A DNA stretch of 7,933 nucleotides, from assembly GCA_015233295.1 (NCBI GenBank), contig JADFYC010000170.1, positions 1-7,933 on the forward strand, in the 5' to 3' direction. The notes under the pieces are model-generated. The model had not been told where the DNA came from, searched no databases, and saw only the letters and a program-made list of their open reading frames with translations. Shown here piece after piece: positions 1-6,433 of the stretch. Position 1 is the first letter of the stretch; every line of letters starts with the position of its first letter. A program made the translations under genes and the position numbers. Origin of the DNA: Deltaproteobacteria bacterium. GTDB taxonomy: Bacteria; Desulfobacterota; JADFXK01.

Positions 1-209
1 AGTCGGGATAGAGAACCCAGGTGTGAACCAACTCCGCGCGATGTCGGACCGGCTGGAAGATTAAGCGCTAGTTCACGTTATTTGCAAAGATTTAAACCGG
101 AGCGTCCGCAGCGTGGCCAACATCACGGCATCCCGGTGCCTAACCTACGGGAAAGAAGTGCAGATGAGCAACCGTGTTAAAAACAGTCAGACGTGTGCTC
201 TTGCGATAT
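1..209. other. Probable sequencing or assembly artefact: adapter-centred inverted copy
   Basis: Bases 2-157 are a gapless reverse-complement copy of bases 209-364. By hand count about 35 of 156 positions differ, spread evenly over the three codon positions, with a stop (TAA, 62-64) in the copied frame. Between the arms, bases 187-209 match 21 of 23 bases of the Illumina TruSeq read-2 adapter (recalled from memory), including a 16-base exact run at 187-202. Bases 157-189 match the same adapter in the opposite direction at about 22 of 33 positions. Two noisy adapter copies back to back between two copies of one short insert is what a mis-assembled short-insert read pair would leave. A real inverted duplication would not carry adapter sequence. 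I therefore treat the trustworthy sequence as starting near 210. Confidence 0.85.
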
Positions 210-487
210 TCTTTCATGTAGGTTAGACTCCGGGATTCCGAGATGATGGCCGCGCCTCTGACGCACCGGTTTAAATCGCTGCAATAGACGTGATCTATCG
301 CCTCACCTTCCAGCCGGCCCGACACAGCGTGCATTTGCTTCACGCCGAGTTCATCTATCCCGACGTCAATGTGCCCATTAATTCGGTTTGTGGCATGGTT
401 TTCCACCCGGCCATGCCGGACCAGGATCAGTCTGGTTTTTTTCATTTGCATAAGTTCTCGATAATAAGGCCCAATTGGGCGAACCAT
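140..487 (-). CDS. Histidine phosphatase (phosphoglycerate mutase-like) family protein, 3'-truncated
   Basis: The 5' part of a histidine-phosphatase superfamily gene. Members use a phospho-histidine intermediate on sugar phosphates, nucleotides or cobalamin precursors; the substrate cannot be told here. The start at 487 is chosen for a strong GGAGGA six bases upstream; an in-frame ATG at 613 lacks this support. The signature LVRHG lies at residues 22-26 with catalytic His25, preceded by a beta-strand (KKTRLIL). The second family motif, YCSDLNR, is at 68-74. The catalytic acid and second histidine of the C-terminal half are missing. Codons up to about residue 93 (base 210) look genuine. Residues 94-115 and the stop at 140 are translated from adapter-like and inverted-copy sequence and should be discarded. 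The gene is thus truncated by the contig edge, not necessarily a pseudogene. It is divergent from the receiver operon. Confidence 0.7.
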   Translation of the reverse strand: MVRPIGPYYRELMQMKKTRLILVRHGRVENHATNRINGHIDVGIDELGVKQMHAVSGRLEGEAIDHVYCSDLNRCVRGAAIISESRSLTYMKEYRKSTRLTVFNTVAHLHFFPVG

Positions 488-493
488 AATTAT

Positions 494-499
494 TCCTCC
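494..499 (-). promoter_or_regulatory. Ribosome binding site deciding the histidine-phosphatase start
   Basis: GGAGGA on the minus strand lies six bases before the ATG at 487. It supports that start over the in-frame ATGs at 613 and 445. Confidence 0.7.
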
Positions 500-596
500 G
501 TTTGGAAAATTTAATCGACACCACCTTAACACTCTGACTCCTTTTTTTTCAATATGTTTTTTTGGTTGGAGGTGACGACTATCTGCCGAAAAAAAG

Positions 597-626
597 TTGA
601 CTGGCTTTGCCATGCAATGCTATAAT
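597..626 (+). promoter_or_regulatory. Sigma-70-type promoter P1 for the receiver/CheC/GGDEF operon
   Basis: TTGACT (597-602) and a perfect TATAAT (621-626) are separated by 18 bases, which predicts a start of transcription near 633. This lies in the AT-rich gap upstream of the receiver gene and points toward it, giving a leader of about 230 bases. Confidence 0.65.
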
Positions 627-657
627 AATAGGTTAAGTTGCAATCACCTCACGATTT

Positions 658-687
658 TTGACACCGGATATAAAAACTAGCTATGAT
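658..687 (+). promoter_or_regulatory. Sigma-70-type promoter P2 for the receiver/CheC/GGDEF operon
   Basis: A perfect TTGACA (658-663) is followed after 18 bases by TATGAT (682-687), five of six to consensus. Predicted transcription start is near 694, about 170 bases before the receiver ATG. It stands 61 bases downstream of P1. Confidence 0.6.
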
Positions 688-715
688 GATTATGCAGGCG
701 ACGACCATCCCGTCT

Positions 716-745
716 TTGCCTTATACTCTGGCACCCCGGCATAAT
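716..745 (+). promoter_or_regulatory. Possible weaker third promoter P3
   Basis: TTGCCT (716-721) and CATAAT (740-745) are again 18 bases apart, matching consensus at four and five of six positions. Position and spacing echo P1 and P2, but the -35 is poor and this could be chance. Confidence 0.25.
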
Positions 746-854
746 TTGATCAGACCATGACAGATCCCCTGCAGCATCAAATCCCAGACCGGGCAAGCCG
801 GATGCTGAATAGGGATGCAAATCTTTTAGTTCCAATGATCATACGACTACTTAC

Positions 855-858
855 GGAG
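855..858 (+). promoter_or_regulatory. Ribosome binding site deciding the receiver start
   Basis: GGAG six bases before the ATG at 865. This start places the first beta-strand of the receiver (residues 3-8) right at the N-terminus, as usual for CheY-like proteins. Confidence 0.65.
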
Positions 859-864
859 TTTGCT

Positions 865-1224
865 ATGCCTTTGTCTCTTCTGCTGGTTGATGATTCCCCA
901 TTCGGACGGAAGATGGTTAAGAAATGCCTACCTCCGGGCGATTACCGCATCAGGGAAGCGTCAGACGGCCGTGAATGCCTGGATCTTTACAGGCAAGAGG
1001 CGGCTGATTTAGTCTTTCTCGATCTGACCATGCCTGAAATGGACGGATTTGAGACTTTGGCCCGGCTGAAGGAAATTGACCCCGACTGCCGGGTGATAGT
1101 CGTCTCAGCCGATATCCAGCCTGCGGCCAGAGAAGAAGTCATGAAACTAGGGGCGTTGGACTTTATAAAAAAACCTCCCAGTAGTGAAACCATAAAAGAG
1201 GCTGTCGCGAGGGTGCAATCGTGA
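865..1224 (+). CDS. CheY-like single-domain response regulator
   Basis: A stand-alone receiver of 119 residues, the usual CheY length, with no output domain. It should accept a phosphoryl group from a histidine kinase and signal by protein contact in the cytoplasm. All receiver landmarks are visible: the acidic pair Asp9-Asp10 in LLLVDDS, the phospho-acceptor Asp53 in VFLDLTMPEMDG, the switch Ser81 in VVSAD, and the invariant Lys103 followed by Pro104 in FIKKP. It is the first gene of an operon. Its stop overlaps the start of the CheC-type gene by four bases (GTGA), suggesting translational coupling and that the phosphatase acts on this receiver (inference). No kinase gene is in the window. 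It could bind FliM, the neighbouring diguanylate cyclase, or another partner; sequence alone does not decide. I do not name it cheY because no chemotaxis cluster surrounds it. Confidence 0.93.
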   Translation: MPLSLLLVDDSPFGRKMVKKCLPPGDYRIREASDGRECLDLYRQEAADLVFLDLTMPEMDGFETLARLKEIDPDCRVIVVSADIQPAAREEVMKLGALDFIKKPPSSETIKEAVARVQS

Positions 1225-1847
1225 TTGAGTTATCTGAAGAAAGGCATGAGGCCCTGGTCGAGTTGATCAACATCTGTTTTGGCCGGGCCATGGCTTCTTT
1301 AGCCGAGTTGTTGGAATCGCATATTCATTTGAGCGTTCCGGTAATCAGGTCGGTTAGTCCGGAAGAGGTCATCAAGGCGCTGACTGCGTCTATTGAAGAG
1401 AAAGATGAAGTTACCATTGTACAGCAGGCCTTTGGTGGTGAGTTTGCGGGTGAAGCAGTCCTGGCGCTACCGGGTTGGACAAGCCAGAGTTTGGTGGCCA
1501 TGCTGACAGAACAAAGTGGATTTACTTCCGATTTGGAGATCGATAAGCTAAATCTGGAAGTCATTTTAGAGGTGGGGAATATTGTCATCGGGGCCTGCCT
1601 GGGACAGTTTGCGGAACTGCTGGAATCCCGCATTTCATACAGTCCGCCCGCGGTCTTTTTGGATCGCATAACATCGGCCGGGCTTAAAGAAAGGTTAACC
1701 ACTCGAGAAATGGGAGCCTTATTAGTCCAGACCAGGTTCAGTCACAAAGAACGTGAAGTGACCGGTTATCTCTTCTTTTTCCTCTCCCAATTCTGCCTGG
1801 AAGGGCTATTCAAAGCGGTCGATCGATTTATTGAAAAAATGTCATAA
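1221..1847 (+). CDS. CheC-like (CheC/CheX/FliY family) phospho-receiver phosphatase
   Basis: A 208-residue protein matching CheC in length and architecture. CheC-family enzymes dephosphorylate CheY-phosphate using paired Glu and Asn residues on a long helix. Both family motifs (E-x2-N-x22-P) are intact: Glu14, Asn17 and Pro40 in the N-terminal half, and Glu117, Asn120 and Pro143 in the C-terminal half. Two complete sites are typical of an active CheC; CheX and FliY differ in arrangement. Position -4 of each motif is Glu rather than the commoner Asp or Ser. Translation starts at GTG (1221), with GAGGG seven bases upstream and a four-base overlap with the receiver stop. The obvious substrate is the receiver encoded just upstream (inference from overlap). 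In chemotaxis systems CheC also binds CheD; no CheD is seen here. The next gene follows after 30 bases. Confidence 0.88.
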   Translation: MIELSEERHEALVELINICFGRAMASLAELLESHIHLSVPVIRSVSPEEVIKALTASIEEKDEVTIVQQAFGGEFAGEAVLALPGWTSQSLVAMLTEQSGFTSDLEIDKLNLEVILEVGNIVIGACLGQFAELLESRISYSPPAVFLDRITSAGLKERLTTREMGALLVQTRFSHKEREVTGYLFFFLSQFCLEGLFKAVDRFIEKMS

Positions 1848-1877
1848 CGAGTTAAAACAACAATAAGAGGCTCTTAC

Positions 1878-2918
1878 ATGTCCAACCTGCCAAACGGACT
1901 CGATTATGCTCAAATCGTTGATACCTTGAGTCAGGGGGTTATCGTCATCGATCGGGAAATGCGGATTTTGCTGTGGAATTACTGGATGGAAGCGCACAGC
2001 CGCTTAACCCGGGAGGATGTCCTGGGAAAGAAAATCGGAGATGTGTTCCCTGATTTAGATCAAAAAGGTTTTTTCTGGAAAGTACGTAGCGTTTTCACCC
2101 TGGGTAATTTTGCCTTTTTCTCACAAGGGTTGCATAGTTACATCTTTCCCCTGGCCGCGACCAGATATCTGGAAACAAGCTTTGATAAAATGCAACAGAG
2201 CGTCATCTTGGCCCCCTTGCGCGGTCCGGACGGTCAGGTTGAATATATTTGTGTGTCCATCAAAGATGACACTGACGCCGCGATCTACAAAGAGCGTCTG
2301 GAACAATCAAAGCAGCAGTTGGAGATAATGAGTCGCACCGATCCACTTACAGGATTGGTCAACCGACGCTATCTGTTTGAACGGTTGCAGGAAGAGGTCT
2401 CCAGACATAGACGCTCCGGCAATCCACTTTCATTGGCCATTTTGGATATCGATTTCTTCAAGCATGTCAACGATACCTACGGGCATATTTGCGGTGACAA
2501 GGTGCTGGTCCAGTTCGCCGATTTGTTGCAATCCCAGGTCCGCCGGTATGACCTGGTTGGTCGTTACGGAGGTGAGGAGTTTTGCGTTATTCTTCCCGGG
2601 GCTCCCCTGGCCGGGGCGGAAAATGTGATGAATAGATTCAGAATCTACATCGAAAATACGCCCTGCCTGTGGGAAGAGCAAGAAATCTATGTGACCGTGA
2701 GCGCCGGCGTAGCCTCGTCCGAAAATTTACCTGACGTAGACCTTGACTCCTTGCTCCGATTGGCCGATGAAGCCCTCCTGGAGGCTAAGAGTAACGGCCG
2801 CAACCAGGTTCGGACATGGCCGTTGGATGTCAAGACCGATCCGGCCATTGCCCTGGGTGCAAATGATCCGGACGTCATCCCTGATGATGGAACCATTATG
2901 GACTCCGGGCCGATATAA
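1878..2918 (+). CDS. PAS-GGDEF diguanylate cyclase
   Basis: A 346-residue soluble protein predicted to make cyclic di-GMP from two GTP. An N-terminal PAS-like sensor spans about residues 8-130 (VIVIDREMRILLWN at 21-34). A short charged linker likely to form a signalling helix follows (135-152), ending in the SRTDPLTGLVNRR junction that opens GGDEF domains. Metal-binding and substrate features are present: LDIDFFKHVND at 189-199 and the active-site loop GGEEF at 231-235. The inhibitory I-site RxxD is intact (Arg222 to Asp225), so product inhibition is expected. A proline- and aspartate-rich tail of about 30 residues follows the domain (316-346) and is not part of it. AAGAGG lies seven bases before the ATG. 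There are no membrane segments, so the PAS ligand must be cytoplasmic; it cannot be named. Co-transcription with the receiver and CheC genes suggests linked control of cyclic di-GMP. Confidence 0.92.
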   Translation: MSNLPNGLDYAQIVDTLSQGVIVIDREMRILLWNYWMEAHSRLTREDVLGKKIGDVFPDLDQKGFFWKVRSVFTLGNFAFFSQGLHSYIFPLAATRYLETSFDKMQQSVILAPLRGPDGQVEYICVSIKDDTDAAIYKERLEQSKQQLEIMSRTDPLTGLVNRRYLFERLQEEVSRHRRSGNPLSLAILDIDFFKHVNDTYGHICGDKVLVQFADLLQSQVRRYDLVGRYGGEEFCVILPGAPLAGAENVMNRFRIYIENTPCLWEEQEIYVTVSAGVASSENLPDVDLDSLLRLADEALLEAKSNGRNQVRTWPLDVKTDPAIALGANDPDVIPDDGTIMDSGPI

Positions 2919-2951
2919 ACTGCTCCGCCCCTCACCCAGACTCCCGCGAAT

Positions 2952-4142
2952 CTAATGATGCGGCAATCCCTCTTGAATCGGGATACGTAGTCCCTGGAGC
3001 AAAAATGTCCCTAGAGTGGCCACGACGCCCAGACTCACAATACCCGCGCGGAAAGTGAATAGATCCCCCATCATCCCTAAAAACAGCGGAACCAACCCCA
3101 TCCCCATCAGAACGGCAAAGAAGATGACCAGGGCCACGGCGGCCGGTCTTTCATCTACATCGGTAAGCAAGGCCGCCATCGACAGGCCCAAAGGAAAGAA
3201 ACCGGAGATGATCGTTCCCTGAAAAAAGAGGACTACTATCAACAGAGCAAAATTTGAAATCAGCCCAACCAAAATGGTCAACAACGCCGAAATCAGATAC
3301 AACCGCAGCACGATAGTCTGATATCCCAGCCGATCAGCCAGCACCCCGGCAATAAACGGAAAAACGAACCCGCCCAGGCGGCTGACCCCTAACCAGGTGT
3401 TGGCGGTATCCAATGATACGTGCATTTCTCTGACCAGCATGAGTGGAATAACGGTAAACACTCCCAGTGACGCGCCGGACATGAGCATGAAGGCCAGTGT
3501 TATTCGTCTGATGGCCCGATGATGAACCATCAGCCGCCAGCGACCTTTGACCGGCCGGACCCGGACGCCAACATCGTCCACCAGTCTCCAAAAAAGGGCT
3601 AACAAAGCTAGATTGACCAGGGCCAACAGGGTTAATAATCCCCGCCAGGGCATGAATCCCAAACCAATCGCGGCGAAAAACGGTGCGACCAACAAAGCCG
3701 CGGCCGGGGCGGTATCATGAAACCCTAACACTCGACCCCACAGTACGTTATTGTAATGTCTAGTTAAACAAGCCACAGCGGAGGGGAGATAAGCTCCGCA
3801 GCCGGCCCCCAGGATGAAGAATAACCCCAACAACCCCAGATAATTATGAACTGACCAGAGCATTAGATGAGCCAGCGAGATGAATAAGCCCGAGATCAGA
3901 ATAGTCTTTTTATGCCCCAAAGTAGCCGCGAAGTGCCCGGCCAAGATGATGGACAAGGCATAACCGACTGAGATAGAAGCAAAAAGTAGCCCGGAATAAG
4001 TGTGGAGAAGATGGAATTCCGTTTCAATCACGGGAAATAACGGAGGAGTGGCAGTCCGGGATAGGAAGTTGAGCAGCCACAGAGACCAGAAGATCAGCAA
4101 TGGAGCATAACGGAGTTTTTCAGGTTCAAGACTTGGATTCAT
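2952..4142 (-). CDS. Major facilitator superfamily (MFS) transporter
   Basis: An inner-membrane carrier of 396 residues with about 12 predicted hydrophobic helices in two halves, joined by a basic cytoplasmic loop (about 185-212), the standard MFS plan. The helix 2-3 loop carries a variant of motif A (GHFAATLGHKK, 69-79), with Ala where Asp is usual. The equivalent loop in the second half is closer to consensus (GVLADRLGYQ, 266-275). Substrate cannot be inferred. The ATG at 4142 is preferred because the first helix then starts about 13 residues in; an ATG at 4205 would add 21 residues. Neither has a strong ribosome binding site (GGGGAA sits a little far from 4142). The gene converges on the cyclase operon with a 33-base gap, and diverges from the HEAT-repeat gene, possibly sharing control sequence with it. 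Confidence 0.88.
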   Translation of the reverse strand: MNPSLEPEKLRYAPLLIFWSLWLLNFLSRTATPPLFPVIETEFHLLHTYSGLLFASISVGYALSIILAGHFAATLGHKKTILISGLFISLAHLMLWSVHNYLGLLGLFFILGAGCGAYLPSAVACLTRHYNNVLWGRVLGFHDTAPAAALLVAPFFAAIGLGFMPWRGLLTLLALVNLALLALFWRLVDDVGVRVRPVKGRWRLMVHHRAIRRITLAFMLMSGASLGVFTVIPLMLVREMHVSLDTANTWLGVSRLGGFVFPFIAGVLADRLGYQTIVLRLYLISALLTILVGLISNFALLIVVLFFQGTIISGFFPLGLSMAALLTDVDERPAAVALVIFFAVLMGMGLVPLFLGMMGDLFTFRAGIVSLGVVATLGTFLLQGLRIPIQEGLPHH

Positions 4143-4439
4143 ATTTTGTTTTTCCCCATTCAGCCATCTAAAAAACATCGAGCTGGGGTTCCGCAGAGGC
4201 GCCATATTCCAGTCAACCGCCGGAGTACCAACCGATGCCCCGGCATATCAAATAATCATTCAGGATTCAACGCAATTCTCTTCTTGACTTTCCCAACGCA
4301 ATTACTTTAGGGTGAGAAGTGGTAACGGAACTTGAACCTTTTTTTATTTTCCCAGCTAGCCGCCCGCTGGCAACCAACTCTGTCTGGCCACCGGATTGAT
4401 TCGGGGCTTTGAATATCGGTTCAACAATGAGGAACGATT
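4143..4439. other. Divergent intergenic region between MFS and HEAT-repeat genes
   Basis: This 297-base gap must hold promoters in both directions. It contains the 10-base direct repeat CAACGCAATT at 4268-4277 and 4294-4303, bracketing a TTGACT (4284-4289) that has no good -10 at normal spacing. Nothing else was recognised. Part of it (4143-4205) is coding if the longer MFS start is used. Confidence 0.4.
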
Positions 4440-5549
4440 ATGGATGTGAGAGCGGAATTAACTAAGCCGGTGAATTGTCCCTTTTGTGGCGTGGCCGTCG
4501 GTGCGCCAAAGGAAACGAGTTCGGGCCGGAAGGTGGAAATGCCCTTTGGCGTCTGCGATTGCGGCGCGGTGTACGTGGCCGACATTACGGGGCATAATAT
4601 AGGCACGGCCAAGGTCGATGCGTTGCTTTTAGCCTGTAACATGGATTGGGACCTGGCCTGGGATTTGTTGCCTGATGATGACTATATCGATGACCGGGTG
4701 GAGCACTACGACCATGTCCATCATAAGGTAATGCCGGGTGGGGTTTTTGAAGGCAGACGGATATCTGGGGTGTTGTATTTCATTCGGCTCCATGAAGACG
4801 TTCAGGAGGTGACCAGACCCGGGGTGGAAAAGCTGGCCTCCCAAGCAGTGCCATATTCTCCGGAATCGGCTGATCTGATGACCAAGGCTTTGCCCCCCAG
4901 ACCGTTTTCTAAGTCTGATTTCGAGAAGTATATGAGCGAAAACCAGCCGGACGAGATTGTGGCCATGGCCCTTCAAGATGACACTAAAACAATCGCGGCC
5001 TTGCAGCGAAAACTGTACGCGATAGACGATTTGTCACGATTTCGGGCGGCGGATACCCTGGGCCGGGTGGCGGCCGAGTTGGCTAACACTAAGCCCAAAA
5101 TAGTCAGTAACCTATTGCATCGACTGATCTATTCCTGCTCTGATTCCGCTGCCTCCAATTGGGGCGCGGTGGAGGCTATCGGAGAGATCGTCAGCCGAAA
5201 GCCCACCCTGTTTGGGGGATATATAAACCAGGTGTTGCCGTATTTGAATGATCGAGACTATACGGAGAGTGTCCTCCACGCCATTGTCAAACTGTCTCGA
5301 ACCCGTCCGGACTACGTAAAAAGGGCCAAGATCTTCGTTGTGTCCCTGCTCGATGATCCCAAGCCGGTCATCAGAGGGTTGGCCGTATGTGCCCTGGGGA
5401 ATATGAGAGCTAAGGAGTTTAAGGATGAGGTGGCCGGACTCCAGACCGATGAGGGCGATTTTTCACTATATGAAGATGGTGTCATGAAAACGAAAAGTGT
5501 GGCCCGGTTAGCCACCGAGGCTCTGGCCAAAATCAATCCGCCGGCTTAA
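4440..5549 (+). CDS. Zinc-ribbon and HEAT-repeat protein of unknown function
   Basis: A 369-residue soluble protein whose function I do not recognise. The N-terminus carries two cysteine pairs, Cys13/Cys16 (CPFC) and Cys39/Cys41 (CDC), as in a small zinc ribbon. A histidine- and aspartate-rich stretch follows (about 79-95, including DHVHH). The C-terminal half (about 185-369) is helical and repetitive, with HEAT or PBS-lyase-like units, e.g. RFRAADTLGRVAAELA, WGAVEAIGEIV and VIRGLAVCALGNM. The middle units resemble, from memory, HEAT proteins annotated in sulfate-reducing bacteria (the DVU0298 type); that is a recollection, not a search result. HEAT arrays generally serve as protein-binding scaffolds. 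The start is supported by GAGGA six bases upstream. The gene appears to stand alone: divergent from the transporter, convergent with the DUF4124 gene. The PBS-lyase likeness should not be taken to mean bilin chemistry. Confidence 0.75.
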   Translation: MDVRAELTKPVNCPFCGVAVGAPKETSSGRKVEMPFGVCDCGAVYVADITGHNIGTAKVDALLLACNMDWDLAWDLLPDDDYIDDRVEHYDHVHHKVMPGGVFEGRRISGVLYFIRLHEDVQEVTRPGVEKLASQAVPYSPESADLMTKALPPRPFSKSDFEKYMSENQPDEIVAMALQDDTKTIAALQRKLYAIDDLSRFRAADTLGRVAAELANTKPKIVSNLLHRLIYSCSDSAASNWGAVEAIGEIVSRKPTLFGGYINQVLPYLNDRDYTESVLHAIVKLSRTRPDYVKRAKIFVVSLLDDPKPVIRGLAVCALGNMRAKEFKDEVAGLQTDEGDFSLYEDGVMKTKSVARLATEALAKINPPA

Positions 5550-5590
5550 GCCGTTGTTGCCCCGGAGCTAAGACAACCGGTGGCACAGGC

Positions 5591-6229
5591 TTACTTACCG
5601 GGCGGGGCGGCCGGGGTGGGCGTGCCCGGATTATTCATCTTGACCAGTTTGTTTTGCTGAGTGGAGAGTTCTTTTCTCACCTCCTCCAATTCTTGGCTCA
5701 GCACTTCCCTTTCGGCCCGGGCAGCCGTAGGAAGCCCCCCTATCCTCTCCTCCAATGCGTTTCGGCGGGCCATCAGTTCTCCAATACGGGCCCTGATCTC
5801 TTGCCGTTCAGGATTGAACTCAACCCGGCGCACTGTGTCCGGGGCTGGAGGCTTCTGAACACCCGGATTTGGTTGGGATCCGCCCGGCAGACCGGGATTT
5901 GGTTGGAATTCGCCTGACATACCCGGATTTGGTTGGGGGCCGCCCGGCAGACCGGGATTTGGTTGGAATTCGCCTGACATACCCGGATTTGGTTGGGGGC
6001 CGCCCGGCAGACCGGACGGCTGGGTTCCCGTCTTCCGGTCACTTGTGGGAGGGGGCTCATCAGATTGAATTTCCTTCAGATCAACAGATTCTTCAGTCGG
6101 TGGTGTATCTGAAAAGTGAACCCGGCCCGATGGGTCTGTCCATTTATATATTCCGGCATCGGCAGCTTGGGGAAGAAAACCGGAAATCAAAAAAAACAAA
6201 GCGCCGGCTAAAATGAATGATGTTTTCAT
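5591..6229 (-). CDS. Secreted DUF4124-domain protein with QPNPG tandem repeats
   Basis: A 212-residue exported protein. Residues 1-25 form a signal peptide (hydrophobic core ILAGALFFLI, likely cleavage after ADA at 23-25; no lipobox cysteine). It is followed by a DUF4124 domain (GIYKWTDPSGRVHFSDTPP, 26-44), a short envelope module of unknown role often found at the N-terminus of periplasmic proteins. Residues 73-124 are a low-complexity linker with five QPNPG motifs in alternating contexts (LPGG and MSGEF). Residues 143-197 are a charged helical segment with coiled-coil character, and the tail is proline-rich. The plan suggests a periplasmic protein with an extended spacer and a helical interaction region (inference). 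GGAGA lies six bases before the ATG at 6229; the adjacent ATG at 6232 is closer than optimal, and longer in-frame starts would bury the signal peptide. Confidence 0.85.
   Translation of the reverse strand: MKTSFILAGALFFLISGFLPQAADAGIYKWTDPSGRVHFSDTPPTEESVDLKEIQSDEPPPTSDRKTGTQPSGLPGGPQPNPGMSGEFQPNPGLPGGPQPNPGMSGEFQPNPGLPGGSQPNPGVQKPPAPDTVRRVEFNPERQEIRARIGELMARRNALEERIGGLPTAARAEREVLSQELEEVRKELSTQQNKLVKMNNPGTPTPAAPPGK
5861..6015. repeat. 60-bp tandem repeat inside the DUF4124 gene
   Basis: Bases 5881-5940 and 5941-6000 are identical. The pattern continues perfectly for 15 more bases and, with two mismatches, 20 bases upstream, giving about 2.6 copies. Each 60-base unit is two related 30-base halves, encoding ten residues each around QPNPG. 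The period is a multiple of three, so copy-number change would keep the reading frame. Confidence 0.95.
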
Positions 6230-6235
6230 CATCTT

Positions 6236-6240
6236 TCTCC
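6236..6240 (-). promoter_or_regulatory. Ribosome binding site for the DUF4124 gene
   Basis: GGAGA on the minus strand, six bases before the ATG at 6229 and three before the ATG at 6232. It favours 6229 and a compact signal peptide. Confidence 0.55.
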
Positions 6241-6433
6241 AACATATGGTCATCCGGGTTTGAAACCTCATAAGAAACATAAGGCAGAAAGAATAACAAG
6301 AAAAGGTAAGTTTGCTTAGTTTTCTCAGATGTTCCAATAAAAAGTCTGCGTCCTCCGAGTAATGTTTTGGATGAGGCCGGATTTCGACGTCAGACTATAA
6401 TTGGAAAAAAGGCATCAAACACGGCCATTCAGC

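Larger units (their letters stand above)
633..864 (+). other. Non-coding leader between promoters and receiver gene
   Basis: Together with 488-632 this is the only stretch above 300 bases without a believable gene. An in-frame ATG at 757 would extend the receiver by 36 residues, but those residues resemble nothing in receiver domains and that ATG has no evident ribosome binding site. I looked for a cyclic di-GMP riboswitch because the operon encodes a diguanylate cyclase, and did not recognise its conserved core. No clear hairpin plus U-run was seen. Confidence 0.4.

Noticed and set aside
1..369. A biological inverted duplication of a phosphatase gene fragment, forming a large hairpin or cruciform
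   Set aside because: Adapter-matching sequence sits exactly between the arms, the differences show no codon-position pattern, and there are no indels. Sequencing artefact explains this better.
729..745. Sigma-54 promoter, suggested by TGGCAC
   Set aside because: The required GC of the -12 element is not at the correct distance from the GG of the -24 element.
757..864. N-terminal extension of the receiver from the ATG at 757
   Set aside because: The extra 36 residues do not resemble a receiver N-terminus, and the ATG at 865 has a good ribosome binding site and normal CheY length.
633..864. Cyclic di-GMP riboswitch in the operon leader
   Set aside because: The conserved core sequences of the known classes were not recognised in this leader.
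5547..5593. Bidirectional terminator between the convergent HEAT and DUF4124 genes (TAAGCC/GGCTTA and GTTGT/ACAAC)
   Set aside because: The stems are short and interrupted, and no T-run follows on either strand.
5773..6216. Overlapping open frames on both strands across the DUF4124 gene repeats
   Set aside because: They are by-products of the 60-base repeat, which keeps every frame open; none has a signal peptide, domain or ribosome binding site comparable to the DUF4124 gene.
6405..6426. Intrinsic terminator after the 98-residue gene (GGC/GCC with a run of six T on the minus strand)
   Set aside because: Only a three-base-pair stem forms, too weak to call despite the T-run.
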